Shown: positions 9,090 to 17,181 of the stretch, one piece after another | Numbering within the stretch: position 1 is the first letter of the stretch | How the letters are laid out: each line of letters starts with the position of its first letter | Assembly: GCA_964511495.1 (NCBI GenBank) | Contig: CAZEFT010000001.1 | Location: 62,001 to 126,000, forward strand | From: Litorimonas sp964511495 | GTDB lineage: Bacteria > Pseudomonadota > Alphaproteobacteria > Caulobacterales > Maricaulaceae | Direction: 5' to 3' | DNA length: 64,000 nucleotides | Translations under genes and position numbers: made by a program | Notes under the pieces: generated by a model | Database searches by the model: none | Told to the model about the DNA's origin: nothing | Seen by the model: the letters and a program-made list of their open reading frames with translations, nothing else

Positions 9090-9632
9090 GTGACAAAGTT
9101 TTACTTTGAAACTGATGAACTCAATGAATTAAAAGATTCAATTCAGTTCTCATATGCCCGAATAAAAGAATATTTAGACACATGTGGTCATATAAAATGG
9201 CCTGTAATTGCAACAGCCAATTCACTTCAGTGTGCTTGTGTATTTTTTATAGATGGAAACGATACGAGCGGTCTGGAGACTTTAAGCCAAGCAAACAGAA
9301 ATAAGTGGCTCAAAACATATAGAGCGGGAAAAGGTACAGTGCCCCCAAGCCCCTTTTTAGCGACGCCTGCCGCCCTTTACGAGAAAGCGCTAAACATTCA
9401 AAATTTGCCTTACCATACAAGGAAATTATTCGAGTTGAGAAATGATTTTATTCACTTCACCCCCGGCAGTATGAGCATTGAAATCTCTGAATTAATTCAC
9501 ATTTTGTCTAATTCTTGGGATGATATATGCGAGATTTTAAACAAACCAAGAGAGCAAGAACATCGATATGATACTAAGGACATTAAATACGTGTGTGAAA
9601 CTTCTAAGAAAATCAAATCTCTATTAAAGTAG
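9090..9632 (+). CDS. HEPN-like hypothetical protein inserted in the formaldehyde operon
   Basis: 180 residues from GTG 9090, two bases after the adhC stop. The protein is mostly helical in character, with no signal peptide or membrane segment. The motif R117-N-D-F-I-H122 (LRNDFIH) fits the R-polar-x3-H active-site pattern of HEPN domains, which are RNases or nucleotide-modifying partners in many defence and toxin systems. The gene is visibly AT-richer than both neighbours and splits a metabolic operon, suggesting later acquisition. No nucleotidyltransferase (MNT) partner or antitoxin adjoins it. HEPN assignment rests on the motif and helical pattern only. Confidence 0.6.
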   Translation: MTKFYFETDELNELKDSIQFSYARIKEYLDTCGHIKWPVIATANSLQCACVFFIDGNDTSGLETLSQANRNKWLKTYRAGKGTVPPSPFLATPAALYEKALNIQNLPYHTRKLFELRNDFIHFTPGSMSIEISELIHILSNSWDDICEILNKPREQEHRYDTKDIKYVCETSKKIKSLLK

Positions 9633-9664
9633 GGTATTTCAAATTTTACGGGAAGGAAAAACTA

Positions 9665-10036
9665 ATGTTCACACATATCATGGTCGGGGCGAATGACCCT
9701 GTGGCTTCAATTAAATTTTACGATGCAGCGCTCGGCGCGTTGGGCATAAAGGGGCATAATATGGGGGAGAGCGCCTTTTATTCTTATAAAGGCGGTAATT
9801 TTGGCGTGGGTAAACCCGTGGACGGAAACGCCGCCACATTCGCCAATGGCGGGACGATAGGGTTCAAAGCCGAAACCAAAGAACAAGTCGATGCGTTCCA
9901 CGCGGCGGGTTGCACCAATGGCGGCACCTGCGAAGGCAAACCCGGCAAGCGCCCTGATGCCCCCGGCGATAATTACGGAGCCTATCTGCGTGATCCTGTC
10001 GGCAATAAAATTTGTGCGTTTTGGATGTCAAAATAA
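9665..10036 (+). CDS. VOC-superfamily (glyoxalase/bleomycin resistance-like) protein
   Basis: 123 residues, a single VOC fold (MFTHIMVGANDPVASIKFYDAALGAL would be strand-helix one; a GNKICAFW-type C-terminal strand closes it). Such proteins bind a metal between two beta-alpha-beta-beta-beta units; members act on glutathione adducts, or serve as isomerases or dioxygenases. AAGGA lies shortly before the ATG. Its place between adhC and fghA, both glutathione-dependent formaldehyde enzymes, fits a role on a glutathione adduct, but that is inference. Confidence 0.88.
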   Translation: MFTHIMVGANDPVASIKFYDAALGALGIKGHNMGESAFYSYKGGNFGVGKPVDGNAATFANGGTIGFKAETKEQVDAFHAAGCTNGGTCEGKPGKRPDAPGDNYGAYLRDPVGNKICAFWMSK

Positions 10037-10078
10037 TTGAATAGCAATAGAACGATTCATAAAGTGGAGGCAGGCGGG

Positions 10079-10681
10079 ATGAGTGGAACAGGCGGACAGC
10101 AAGGCGGATTTGTTGGAGAGGTTCAAACAGAATGGTTGCGGCACAAAGGTGCCGACAGGCATATGCGCCTCCTCTCTGATTTCACCTTCATTGAACAATC
10201 AGGAAAAAAATGGGTTGCGAAAAAAGGAACTCTCATTGATGGCGCGTCCATTCCAAAAATCCTCTGGCGATGGGGGCCGCCCTTTGTCGGCGATTATCGT
10301 CGCGCGTCGGTTGTTCATGATGCCTATACAAATTGGAACGGACGCACAGAACCGTGGCGCGATACACACCGCATGTTTTATTATGGCTGTCGGGCAGATG
10401 GCGTCTCTTACTTAAAAGCCAAACTTATGTTTGCGGCCGTTTATATTTTTGGGCCTAAATGGGAGAACCCTCTCATTGGAGGCTTAGAGTTTCATAATGA
10501 AGCTTTAAATACACAAGGCGCGATTATGACCCAAACCCTGAATAAGGGAGAGCTGCAAACCTATATGGAGGATGCGGATTTCAACGAATTGGAAGAATGG
10601 GTTTTGACGAATAATCCTGATTTACAGGAGATTGAGAAACGGGCCGAGACCAATATGAAACTCTTATATCGGGCGCGATAA
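10079..10681 (+). CDS. DUF1353-family protein
   Basis: 200 residues from ATG 10079, chosen for GGAGG nine bases upstream; an in-frame TTG at 10037 has no ribosome site. The DUF1353 signature is clear: GTLIDGASIPKILWRW, then FVGDYRRASVVHDAYT, with a conserved DGASIP and a VVHD motif. A hydrophobic stretch (KLMFAAVYIFGP) follows. Function is unknown; the family is common in phages and in chromosomes. The TAA stop shares its last base with the fghA ATG (10681), so translation is coupled to fghA. Confidence 0.87.
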   Translation: MSGTGGQQGGFVGEVQTEWLRHKGADRHMRLLSDFTFIEQSGKKWVAKKGTLIDGASIPKILWRWGPPFVGDYRRASVVHDAYTNWNGRTEPWRDTHRMFYYGCRADGVSYLKAKLMFAAVYIFGPKWENPLIGGLEFHNEALNTQGAIMTQTLNKGELQTYMEDADFNELEEWVLTNNPDLQEIEKRAETNMKLLYRAR

Positions 10682-11523
10682 TGACTCTCACACTTAAATC
10701 TCAATGGCGGTCTTTCGGCGGGACGCTTTCAGTACATGAGCATGAGAACATAGTGACGCATACACCTATGACTTTTGCGGTTTATACGCCCCCCGGCAAA
10801 GGCCCCTTCCCTGTGCTTTGGTATCTTTCCGGCCTGACCTGCACTTGGGCCAATGTTATGGAAAAGGGCGGTTTGCAACATTGGGCGTCGGAGCTTGGCT
10901 TGATGATTATTGCGCCTGATACATCACCGCGGGGTGAAACGATCGCTAATGATGAGGCCTATGATCTCGGCCAAGGAGCGGGATTTTATCTCTCCGCCAC
11001 GCAAACCCCTTGGGCCGCCCATTATAAAATGGATAGATATATCAGCCAAGAGTTGGCGCAGATTGTCACTGACAATTTCAATACCGACATGTCCCGACAA
11101 GGCATTACGGGCCATAGTATGGGCGGGCATGGCGCGATTACATTACACTTGAAAAACCCAAGCCAATTTAAATCTTGCTCAGCCTTTGCTCCCATCACAT
11201 CCCCCTCTCAAGTGCCATGGGGACAAAAGGCTTTCCGAGCCTATTTGGGCGACGATAAAACCGAATGGGCGCGCTATGATGCATCAGAATTAATTAAATC
11301 TGGCCAAACCTCTAATGCGCATATTTTAATTGATACGGGCACAGCGGATGATTTTCTAGCAGACCAGTTAAAACCCGAAATCTTTGAAGAGGCCTGCGAT
11401 GCGGCCGGGCAAAAACTGACCTCACGCCTGCAAGCGGGTTATGACCACAGCTATTATTTCGTCTCGACCTTTATGGGCGATCACTTGAAATGGCACGCCG
11501 ACGCCTTGGCGGAAAAAACTTGA
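10681..11523 (+). CDS. fghA: S-formylglutathione hydrolase
   Basis: 280 residues, the normal length. It hydrolyses S-formylglutathione to formate and glutathione, completing the pathway begun by adhC. The alpha/beta-hydrolase nucleophile is S146 in GHSMGGHG; the family's Cys is in GLTCTW (C54), and the His comes from YDHSYYF near the C-terminus. Both flanks are coupled: TAATG with the DUF1353 gene upstream and a TTG/TGA overlap with the lyase-like gene downstream. Confidence 0.97.
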   Translation: MTLTLKSQWRSFGGTLSVHEHENIVTHTPMTFAVYTPPGKGPFPVLWYLSGLTCTWANVMEKGGLQHWASELGLMIIAPDTSPRGETIANDEAYDLGQGAGFYLSATQTPWAAHYKMDRYISQELAQIVTDNFNTDMSRQGITGHSMGGHGAITLHLKNPSQFKSCSAFAPITSPSQVPWGQKAFRAYLGDDKTEWARYDASELIKSGQTSNAHILIDTGTADDFLADQLKPEIFEEACDAAGQKLTSRLQAGYDHSYYFVSTFMGDHLKWHADALAEKT

Positions 11524-12341
11524 AAATCCGCTCTGCTTTTCTATCCGGCTTAACCTGCCTCGCTTTGCCGATAGCGGCCTATGCCGATAAATCTGTTGAG
11601 AAGGCCTCCTGTGAGACGGAGCGGGCTTTATTGCTTGAGGACTTTGACAATCCGAAAACAAAAACGGCAAAACTCATCAGGAGAGAAAAGAATTACGATA
11701 TTGATGACGGGGAAATGCGTATTTCTTATGTCGGGAATGAGAAAGGGAGTGAACGCATACGCGCACATATTCCTCTGCCTCGTAAAGTCAGAGAGGCCAC
11801 ACTCAATTTCGATGTTTATTTCCCGAAGGATTTTGATTTCGTGCTCGGCGGGAAACTTTTTGGCTTTGCCCCAGAAAATGCCGTCTGGGGCGGACAGACG
11901 AACACTCCTGATGGGTGGTCCAGTCGCATCATGTGGCGAGCAAATGGACGCCTCGTCACCTATAATTACCATCAAAACCGCCCGGGAAAATATGGCGAGG
12001 ACAGCCCCTCTATCGGTGAAGGGCAAACCCTTCCTTTAGGAGAATGGATCTCACTCTCCCTTTATCTCAGCCTTGGAAATCAAGATAGAACGGGGCGGTC
12101 CGAAGTTTGGATGAATGGTGAAATCGCCGGCGTGTTGGAAGGGTTGAATTTTCACGCAGCGGATAAAAATGCCCCGATAGAAACCTTAGCGCTTCAGACT
12201 TTCTTCGGGGGAAGCTCTCCGCGATGGGCACCAAAGAACTCTGATGGCCGCTATCGCATATTGCACGCCACAGTCGATAATATAGAGATCACGGAAGGGC
12301 GCTGTATAAGGTCCAACCCCATCAGGACATTAGCGAATTAG
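11520..12341 (+). CDS. Secreted PL14-like polysaccharide lyase domain protein
   Basis: 273 residues when started at TTG 11520, which overlaps the fghA TGA and places a good signal peptide at the very N-terminus (cleavage after AAYA). An upstream in-frame start would lie inside fghA. The body shows a jelly-roll pattern like PL14 alginate/glucuronan lyases: FVLGGKLFGF, then a DGWSSRIMWRANGRLVTYNYH stretch at about residues 132-152, then EVWMNGE. It would act in the periplasm or outside the cell on an acidic polysaccharide. Being the last gene of a formaldehyde operon is odd. The exact substrate is not readable. Confidence 0.72.
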   Translation: MKIRSAFLSGLTCLALPIAAYADKSVEKASCETERALLLEDFDNPKTKTAKLIRREKNYDIDDGEMRISYVGNEKGSERIRAHIPLPRKVREATLNFDVYFPKDFDFVLGGKLFGFAPENAVWGGQTNTPDGWSSRIMWRANGRLVTYNYHQNRPGKYGEDSPSIGEGQTLPLGEWISLSLYLSLGNQDRTGRSEVWMNGEIAGVLEGLNFHAADKNAPIETLALQTFFGGSSPRWAPKNSDGRYRILHATVDNIEITEGRCIRSNPIRTLAN

Positions 12342-12345
12342 ACAT

Positions 12346-12371
12346 TAAAAAGGGAGCCGAGGCTCCCTTTA
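12346..12371. terminator. Bidirectional terminator between convergent operons
   Basis: Stem AAAGGGAGCC / GGCTCCCTTT with a GA centre, A tract before and T run within the stem foot. It lies between the lyase-like gene (plus) and the prolyl oligopeptidase gene (minus). Confidence 0.85.
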
Positions 12372-12393
12372 AGCTTTACGAATCTGAACTGAG

Positions 12394-14604
12394 CTATTCG
12401 CCGTCTTTGAGTTTTTGCATCAAATAAACATGCTGTAGCGCGAGACGTTTGGCCGTCTCTTTGAGATTAGCCGCCGCAGAATGCCCGCCGTCGATATTCT
12501 CATAATATAAGAAATCATGGCCTTGGTCTTCCATCCGCTTGGCCGCTTTACGCGCATGGGCGGGATGGACGCGGTCATCCTTTGTCGAAGTGATAAAGAA
12601 CACTTCGGGGTAATCAGCTTCCGGACGAATGTTGTGATACGGGGAGATGGAGCGGAGGAATTTACCCTCTTTCTCATCATCGGGATTCCCATACTCACCC
12701 ATCCAAGACGCACCGGCCAACATTTTGTGGAAGCGCATCATATCAAGCAGCGGCACGGCCACAATCGCGGCATTGAAAAGATCAGGACGTTGTGTGTACA
12801 TCACACCCGTCAACAAGCCACCATTCGATCCCCCTTCGACACCCAAATGTGCGGGTGAGGTAATGCCTTTGTCAATCAGGCTTTCGGCAACAGAGATAAA
12901 GTCATCATAGATACGCTGACGGTCGGTTTTTAATCCGGCCTGATGCCATTTCGGGCCATATTCACCGCCGCCCCGAATATTGGCAAGAACATAAACACCG
13001 CCGCGTTCGAGCCAGAGGCGCCCGCGCGTAGCGCTATAGCTTGGGTTTAGTGAAATTTCGAAACCGCCATAGCCATAAAGCAAAGTCGGATTTGTGCCGT
13101 CCATTTTCGTATCTTTGGCACGTACCACGAAATAAGGGACTTGCGTGCCGTCAGTTGACGTCGCGAAGAATTGCTCGGCCACCATATTGGAAGCATCGAA
13201 CCAGGACGGCAGGGATTTGGCTTTCGCTTTTTCCATAGTCTCGGTATTGAATGTCCAAAGCGTGTCAGGGGTCAGGAAGCTCTCCGTACTGACAAAGGCG
13301 ATATCTTCTTTGTCATTGGTTGCGCCGATATTCACGGAACCGTTTTTCGGGAAGTCGAGAGCCTCACGGCTCCATTTTTCGCCGTCCCAATCAAAAGCAT
13401 AGGCCGAACCCGCGACATCCCGCGAGATGCTCATCAAAACTTTGGACTTGGTCACGCCATAACCATTCATGGAAGATTTCTCATCCGGGCTAAAGACAAG
13501 GTTTATATCTTTGATTTCACCGTCATCCATAAAGTCATCAATGGCGAAACTGACCAAATCGCCGGATTTATATCCGCGCCAATCTTCATTCAAAGACAGT
13601 AAGACCTGCCCTTTAAATTCAGAACCGATATTGGCTTTCTCAGGCACGGGGAATTTCACTAAATCACCCGGCTGGCCGTCTTTCATCGGCACCCAGAAGG
13701 TTTCAGAATCATAGAAAGTCTTTGAGCGTGAAACCACGATTTCACGGCGACCATCGGACAGCTCAAACACGCCGGGCCAGTAACCGACATCGGCTTGCTC
13801 ACCACGACCCAGCTCAACCGCCTCAGAGAGTGGTGTGCCGCGCTTCCATAATTTGGCGACCATGGGGTAACCGGAATCCGTCATTGTGCCTTCACCGAAA
13901 TCGACGCCAATCACCATATGATCTTTATCGAGCCAAGACGCCGTGCCTTTGGATTCTTCCGTGACGAAACCGCCCTCGACAAACTCGCCTGTATCCGCGT
14001 TAAATTCACGGCGAATAACGGCATCTTTTCCGCCATCAGACAAATTCACAATACATAAGGCGTAATCAGGCTCCAGACAGCTATTGCCCTTATAAACCCA
14101 GTTCTTGTCTTCATCTTTGGCAAGCTTGTCAAAATCCAGAACAGTTTCCCATTGTGTGTTGTCGCCCAAATAACTGTCCAATGTGGATTTGCGCCAAATA
14201 CCGCGCACATGGGTGGCGTCTTGCCAGAAGTTATGCACTTCGCCGCCGCGATAGGACACGTAAGGAATTTTATCCTTGGAGTTCAGAATTTCCAGCGCTT
14301 GGGCTTGCATATCCTCAAAACGCGGATCAGACATCAAACGGTTTAATGTGGCTTCGTTCCACCCTTTCACTTCGTCCAAAGCTTTCTCACCCAGAACCTC
14401 TTCGAGATAGAGATGATCTTCATCCGTCTGACCGGGGGTTTCATATTTGACCATAGTATAGGCTTTATCCTTCATTTTATTCGCAACTTTGACCGCATTA
14501 TCAGTGGCTTTCTCTTTGGCTTTATCCATGCCTTCGCCACCACATGCCGACAATAAAAATGCCGCTCCTGCCAATAGGCTCATTTTCAGTTTTGATATTT
14601 TCAT
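12394..14604 (-). CDS. Prolyl oligopeptidase-family (S9A) serine peptidase, lipoprotein
   Basis: 736 residues. AAGGAG lies six bases before the ATG. The N-terminus is a lipoprotein signal with lipobox LSAC (Cys 21), so the enzyme is likely periplasmic or outer-membrane attached. Residues about 60-470 form the seven-bladed propeller that gates access; the C-terminal alpha/beta-hydrolase domain holds S593 (GGSNGG), an Asp at 676/677 (TSTKDDRV) and H708 (DGGHSAA). It cleaves short peptides after proline. It stands alone between a terminator and the divergent dapF. Confidence 0.93.
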   Translation of the reverse strand: MKISKLKMSLLAGAAFLLSACGGEGMDKAKEKATDNAVKVANKMKDKAYTMVKYETPGQTDEDHLYLEEVLGEKALDEVKGWNEATLNRLMSDPRFEDMQAQALEILNSKDKIPYVSYRGGEVHNFWQDATHVRGIWRKSTLDSYLGDNTQWETVLDFDKLAKDEDKNWVYKGNSCLEPDYALCIVNLSDGGKDAVIRREFNADTGEFVEGGFVTEESKGTASWLDKDHMVIGVDFGEGTMTDSGYPMVAKLWKRGTPLSEAVELGRGEQADVGYWPGVFELSDGRREIVVSRSKTFYDSETFWVPMKDGQPGDLVKFPVPEKANIGSEFKGQVLLSLNEDWRGYKSGDLVSFAIDDFMDDGEIKDINLVFSPDEKSSMNGYGVTKSKVLMSISRDVAGSAYAFDWDGEKWSREALDFPKNGSVNIGATNDKEDIAFVSTESFLTPDTLWTFNTETMEKAKAKSLPSWFDASNMVAEQFFATSTDGTQVPYFVVRAKDTKMDGTNPTLLYGYGGFEISLNPSYSATRGRLWLERGGVYVLANIRGGGEYGPKWHQAGLKTDRQRIYDDFISVAESLIDKGITSPAHLGVEGGSNGGLLTGVMYTQRPDLFNAAIVAVPLLDMMRFHKMLAGASWMGEYGNPDDEKEGKFLRSISPYHNIRPEADYPEVFFITSTKDDRVHPAHARKAAKRMEDQGHDFLYYENIDGGHSAAANLKETAKRLALQHVYLMQKLKDGE

Positions 14605-14666
14605 AATGCTCTCCTTTTTCTGGCCGTAACAAAGCTTAGTTTGCGCCCCGTGGCAAGGGTGCCTAT

Positions 14667-15515
14667 ATGCGCAGTATGAAATTTCTAATTATGAATGGTG
14701 CGGGAAATCGCTTTGCCGTTTTTGACGCCAGAAACACGCCTGATTTTGGGCTGAGCGATGCGCAGACCATTGCCATCTGCCAGCCGGGCAGTCCGACTAT
14801 GGGGCCGAAAGGCGCGGACCAGCTCATTATTATGCGCGAGCCTCGCTCGAATGATGCGGATATTTTCATGGAAATCCGCAACCAAAAAGGGTTCGAGGTT
14901 GATGCCTGCGGCAATGCCACACGCTGTATTGCGTGGCTTTTCATGCGCGACGCAGAAACAGATAAATGTGTTGTGGAGACCAATGACGGCTTGCTTCATT
15001 GCCGTCTTATAGACACCTACCAAGTCGCCGTCGATATGGGCGCGCCCAAATTGGAATGGGATCAAATCCCGCTCGAAGAACCGATGCACACCCATCATAT
15101 AGATGTCAAAGTCGGGCCGATTGATAACCCCGTTTTGCATAACCCGGGCGCGGTCAGTATGGGCAATCCCCATTGCGTCTTTTTTGTCGAAGACTTCACG
15201 ACGGCCAAGCCCGAACAAGTCGGTCCGATGATTGAATTTCATCCGCTCTTTCCTAAACAAGCCAATGTCGGTTTTGCCAAGGTCGAAAACAAAGAGAAAA
15301 TCCGTCTGAAAGTCTGGGAACGCGGGGTCGGTATGACGCTCGCCTGCGGTACCGGTGCCTGTGCGGCGGTTGTTGCCGCCCATCGACAAAAGCGTACAAA
15401 TCGCAAAGTTGAGGTCACTGTCGATGGAGGTGTACTTCACATAGACTGGCGTGAAAGCGATGATCACGTCATTATGACCGGGCCTGTCGAATTGGAAAAA
15501 GAAGGCGTTGTTTAG
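14667..15515 (+). CDS. dapF: Diaminopimelate epimerase
   Basis: 282 residues, normal length. It interconverts LL- and meso-diaminopimelate for lysine and peptidoglycan synthesis in the cytoplasm, without cofactor, by two cysteines: C81 (DACGNATRC) and C227 (ACGTGACA), both visible in the expected half-domain positions. AAGGG seven bases before ATG 14667 supports this start over an internal ATG four codons later. Divergent from the oligopeptidase gene with a short 62-base shared control region. Confidence 0.96.
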   Translation: MRSMKFLIMNGAGNRFAVFDARNTPDFGLSDAQTIAICQPGSPTMGPKGADQLIIMREPRSNDADIFMEIRNQKGFEVDACGNATRCIAWLFMRDAETDKCVVETNDGLLHCRLIDTYQVAVDMGAPKLEWDQIPLEEPMHTHHIDVKVGPIDNPVLHNPGAVSMGNPHCVFFVEDFTTAKPEQVGPMIEFHPLFPKQANVGFAKVENKEKIRLKVWERGVGMTLACGTGACAAVVAAHRQKRTNRKVEVTVDGGVLHIDWRESDDHVIMTGPVELEKEGVV

Positions 15516-15663
15516 GCGTTTCTGCTCCGGCTCTCTTTCAAACGCATTCTTTTAGAGCCATTGGGTTCGGCGCATTGTTTTAGGCATAAGGCTTTGCCAT
15601 AAGCCTAGGACGTGTTTTAACGGTTAAACTCAATCTTGACAGCGTCCTCCTGAAAGCGACCCT

Positions 15664-17085
15664 ATGCCCATATATCATTCTTCTAGCCGCTCACCGAAAA
15701 ATATGCTGTCAAAGTTGAAGACCCAGAAACTGTTTGGGACAGCTTTTCTTGCGCCCTTTTGTGGGGCTTTATTACTGAGTGCCTGCCAAGCTGAAAAGGC
15801 AAACCCACAAACAGAAACCGTAAACGCCACGCAAAAGGCACAATCTGACATCGTTGATAAGGCGGGTCCCATAATGGCATCAGAAGCCGCCACGCAAATG
15901 ATTGCACAGCTAAAGCAAGACACGAATGTTGCTGCGGCATTTGCAGATCTTGAAGCGATGAATGAGAAAAATATTACGCGCTTGATAGAGATTACAGAAA
16001 TACCCGCCCCACCTTTTGCAGAGTCGAAGCGCGCCAAAGATTATGCCAAACGCTTGCGCGCTTTGGGGCTGACAGATGTGTCGATTGATGATGTCGGCAA
16101 TGTCATTGCCCGCAGACAGGGTCACAGCGGAAATCGCACAATCGCGATTGGGGCGCATATTGATACAGTTTTCCCTATTGAAACCGATGTCACAGTCAGA
16201 CGGGAAGGCAATGTGTTCTACGCCCCCGGAATTGGGGATAATTCACAAGGCCTCGTCTTAATGCTGGCTCTTGTCGAAGTCATGGAAAAGCATAATTTGG
16301 AGACAGACGCCGATATCCTTTTCATTGGCACAGTCGGAGAGGAAGGACTGGGTAATCTGAGCGGTATGCGCCATCTCTTCCGCGACGGCGCCTCGAAAAT
16401 TGATGCCTTTATCGCAATTGATGGCGGACGCAGTAATCGCATTGTTCAAAAAGCCGTCGGCTCTCATCGTTACCGCGTGGAATTTAACGGCCCCGGCGGG
16501 CATTCTTATGGCGGATTTGGACGCGCCCACCCGCATCAAGCCTTGGCCGAAGCCATTGCGACGTTCACGGAAAGCGCCACACCGATTACACAAAGTGGGA
16601 CGAAATCAACTTTTTCCGTTGGACGTATCGGCGGCGGTACATCCATTAATTCCATTCCGTTTAAAAGCTGGATGGAGGTGGATATGCGTTCAACCGAGCA
16701 AAGTAAAATTGAAGCCTTGGATGCCGCGTTTCAAAAAGCGGTTCAGATCGCCCTTGCGAATGAAAATGCGCGGCGGACACTCAATGATGCGCTGACGATG
16801 GACATTCAATCCGTCGGCAAGCGTCCCGCGGGCATGACACCCCAAGGTGACTCCCTCGTCCAAAACGCTATTGCAGCCAGTATGGTTATGGGGTTGGAAC
16901 CAGAATTAACTGCATCCTCGACAGATGCGAATATTCCTATGTCTCTAGGCGTACCCGCAATTACGCTCAGCCGTGGCGGGATTTCCAAAAACGCCCATGC
17001 CCCGAACGAGTCATGGGAAAATAAGGACCCTCATATTGCCGCACAAATTGCCCTACTGACCGTTTTAGCCGAAGCGGGGCATTAA
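15664..17085 (+). CDS. M20-family metallopeptidase, probable lipoprotein
   Basis: 473 residues from ATG 15664; ATG 15703 is an alternative, and both keep the lipobox LLSAC. No ribosome site decides. Metal ligands of the M20 fold are visible: GAHIDTVFP (His, Asp), IGDNSQG (Asp), GTVGEEGLGN (catalytic Glu pair), AIDGG, and a C-terminal His in KNAHAPNE. A dimerisation (lid) domain lies between (GPGGHSYGGFG, RIGGGTSINSIP). It probably removes or splits peptide bonds in the periplasm (di- or tripeptidase class). Followed by another peptidase-like gene. Confidence 0.92.
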   Translation: MPIYHSSSRSPKNMLSKLKTQKLFGTAFLAPFCGALLLSACQAEKANPQTETVNATQKAQSDIVDKAGPIMASEAATQMIAQLKQDTNVAAAFADLEAMNEKNITRLIEITEIPAPPFAESKRAKDYAKRLRALGLTDVSIDDVGNVIARRQGHSGNRTIAIGAHIDTVFPIETDVTVRREGNVFYAPGIGDNSQGLVLMLALVEVMEKHNLETDADILFIGTVGEEGLGNLSGMRHLFRDGASKIDAFIAIDGGRSNRIVQKAVGSHRYRVEFNGPGGHSYGGFGRAHPHQALAEAIATFTESATPITQSGTKSTFSVGRIGGGTSINSIPFKSWMEVDMRSTEQSKIEALDAAFQKAVQIALANENARRTLNDALTMDIQSVGKRPAGMTPQGDSLVQNAIAASMVMGLEPELTASSTDANIPMSLGVPAITLSRGGISKNAHAPNESWENKDPHIAAQIALLTVLAEAGH

Positions 17086-17181
17086 GACCCCACATTAGCG
17101 GGCATAAGCAATCTATCGGAAAGTCTGGTTATGGGCACCACCATGGGCTAGAGCCTTAAATATAATTTAAGGGGACATATC

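Noticed and set aside
15570..15605. Imperfect repeat around AGGCTT-TGCCAT-AAGCCT as a terminator of dapF
   Set aside because: Only six-base arms and no T run; too weak to call.
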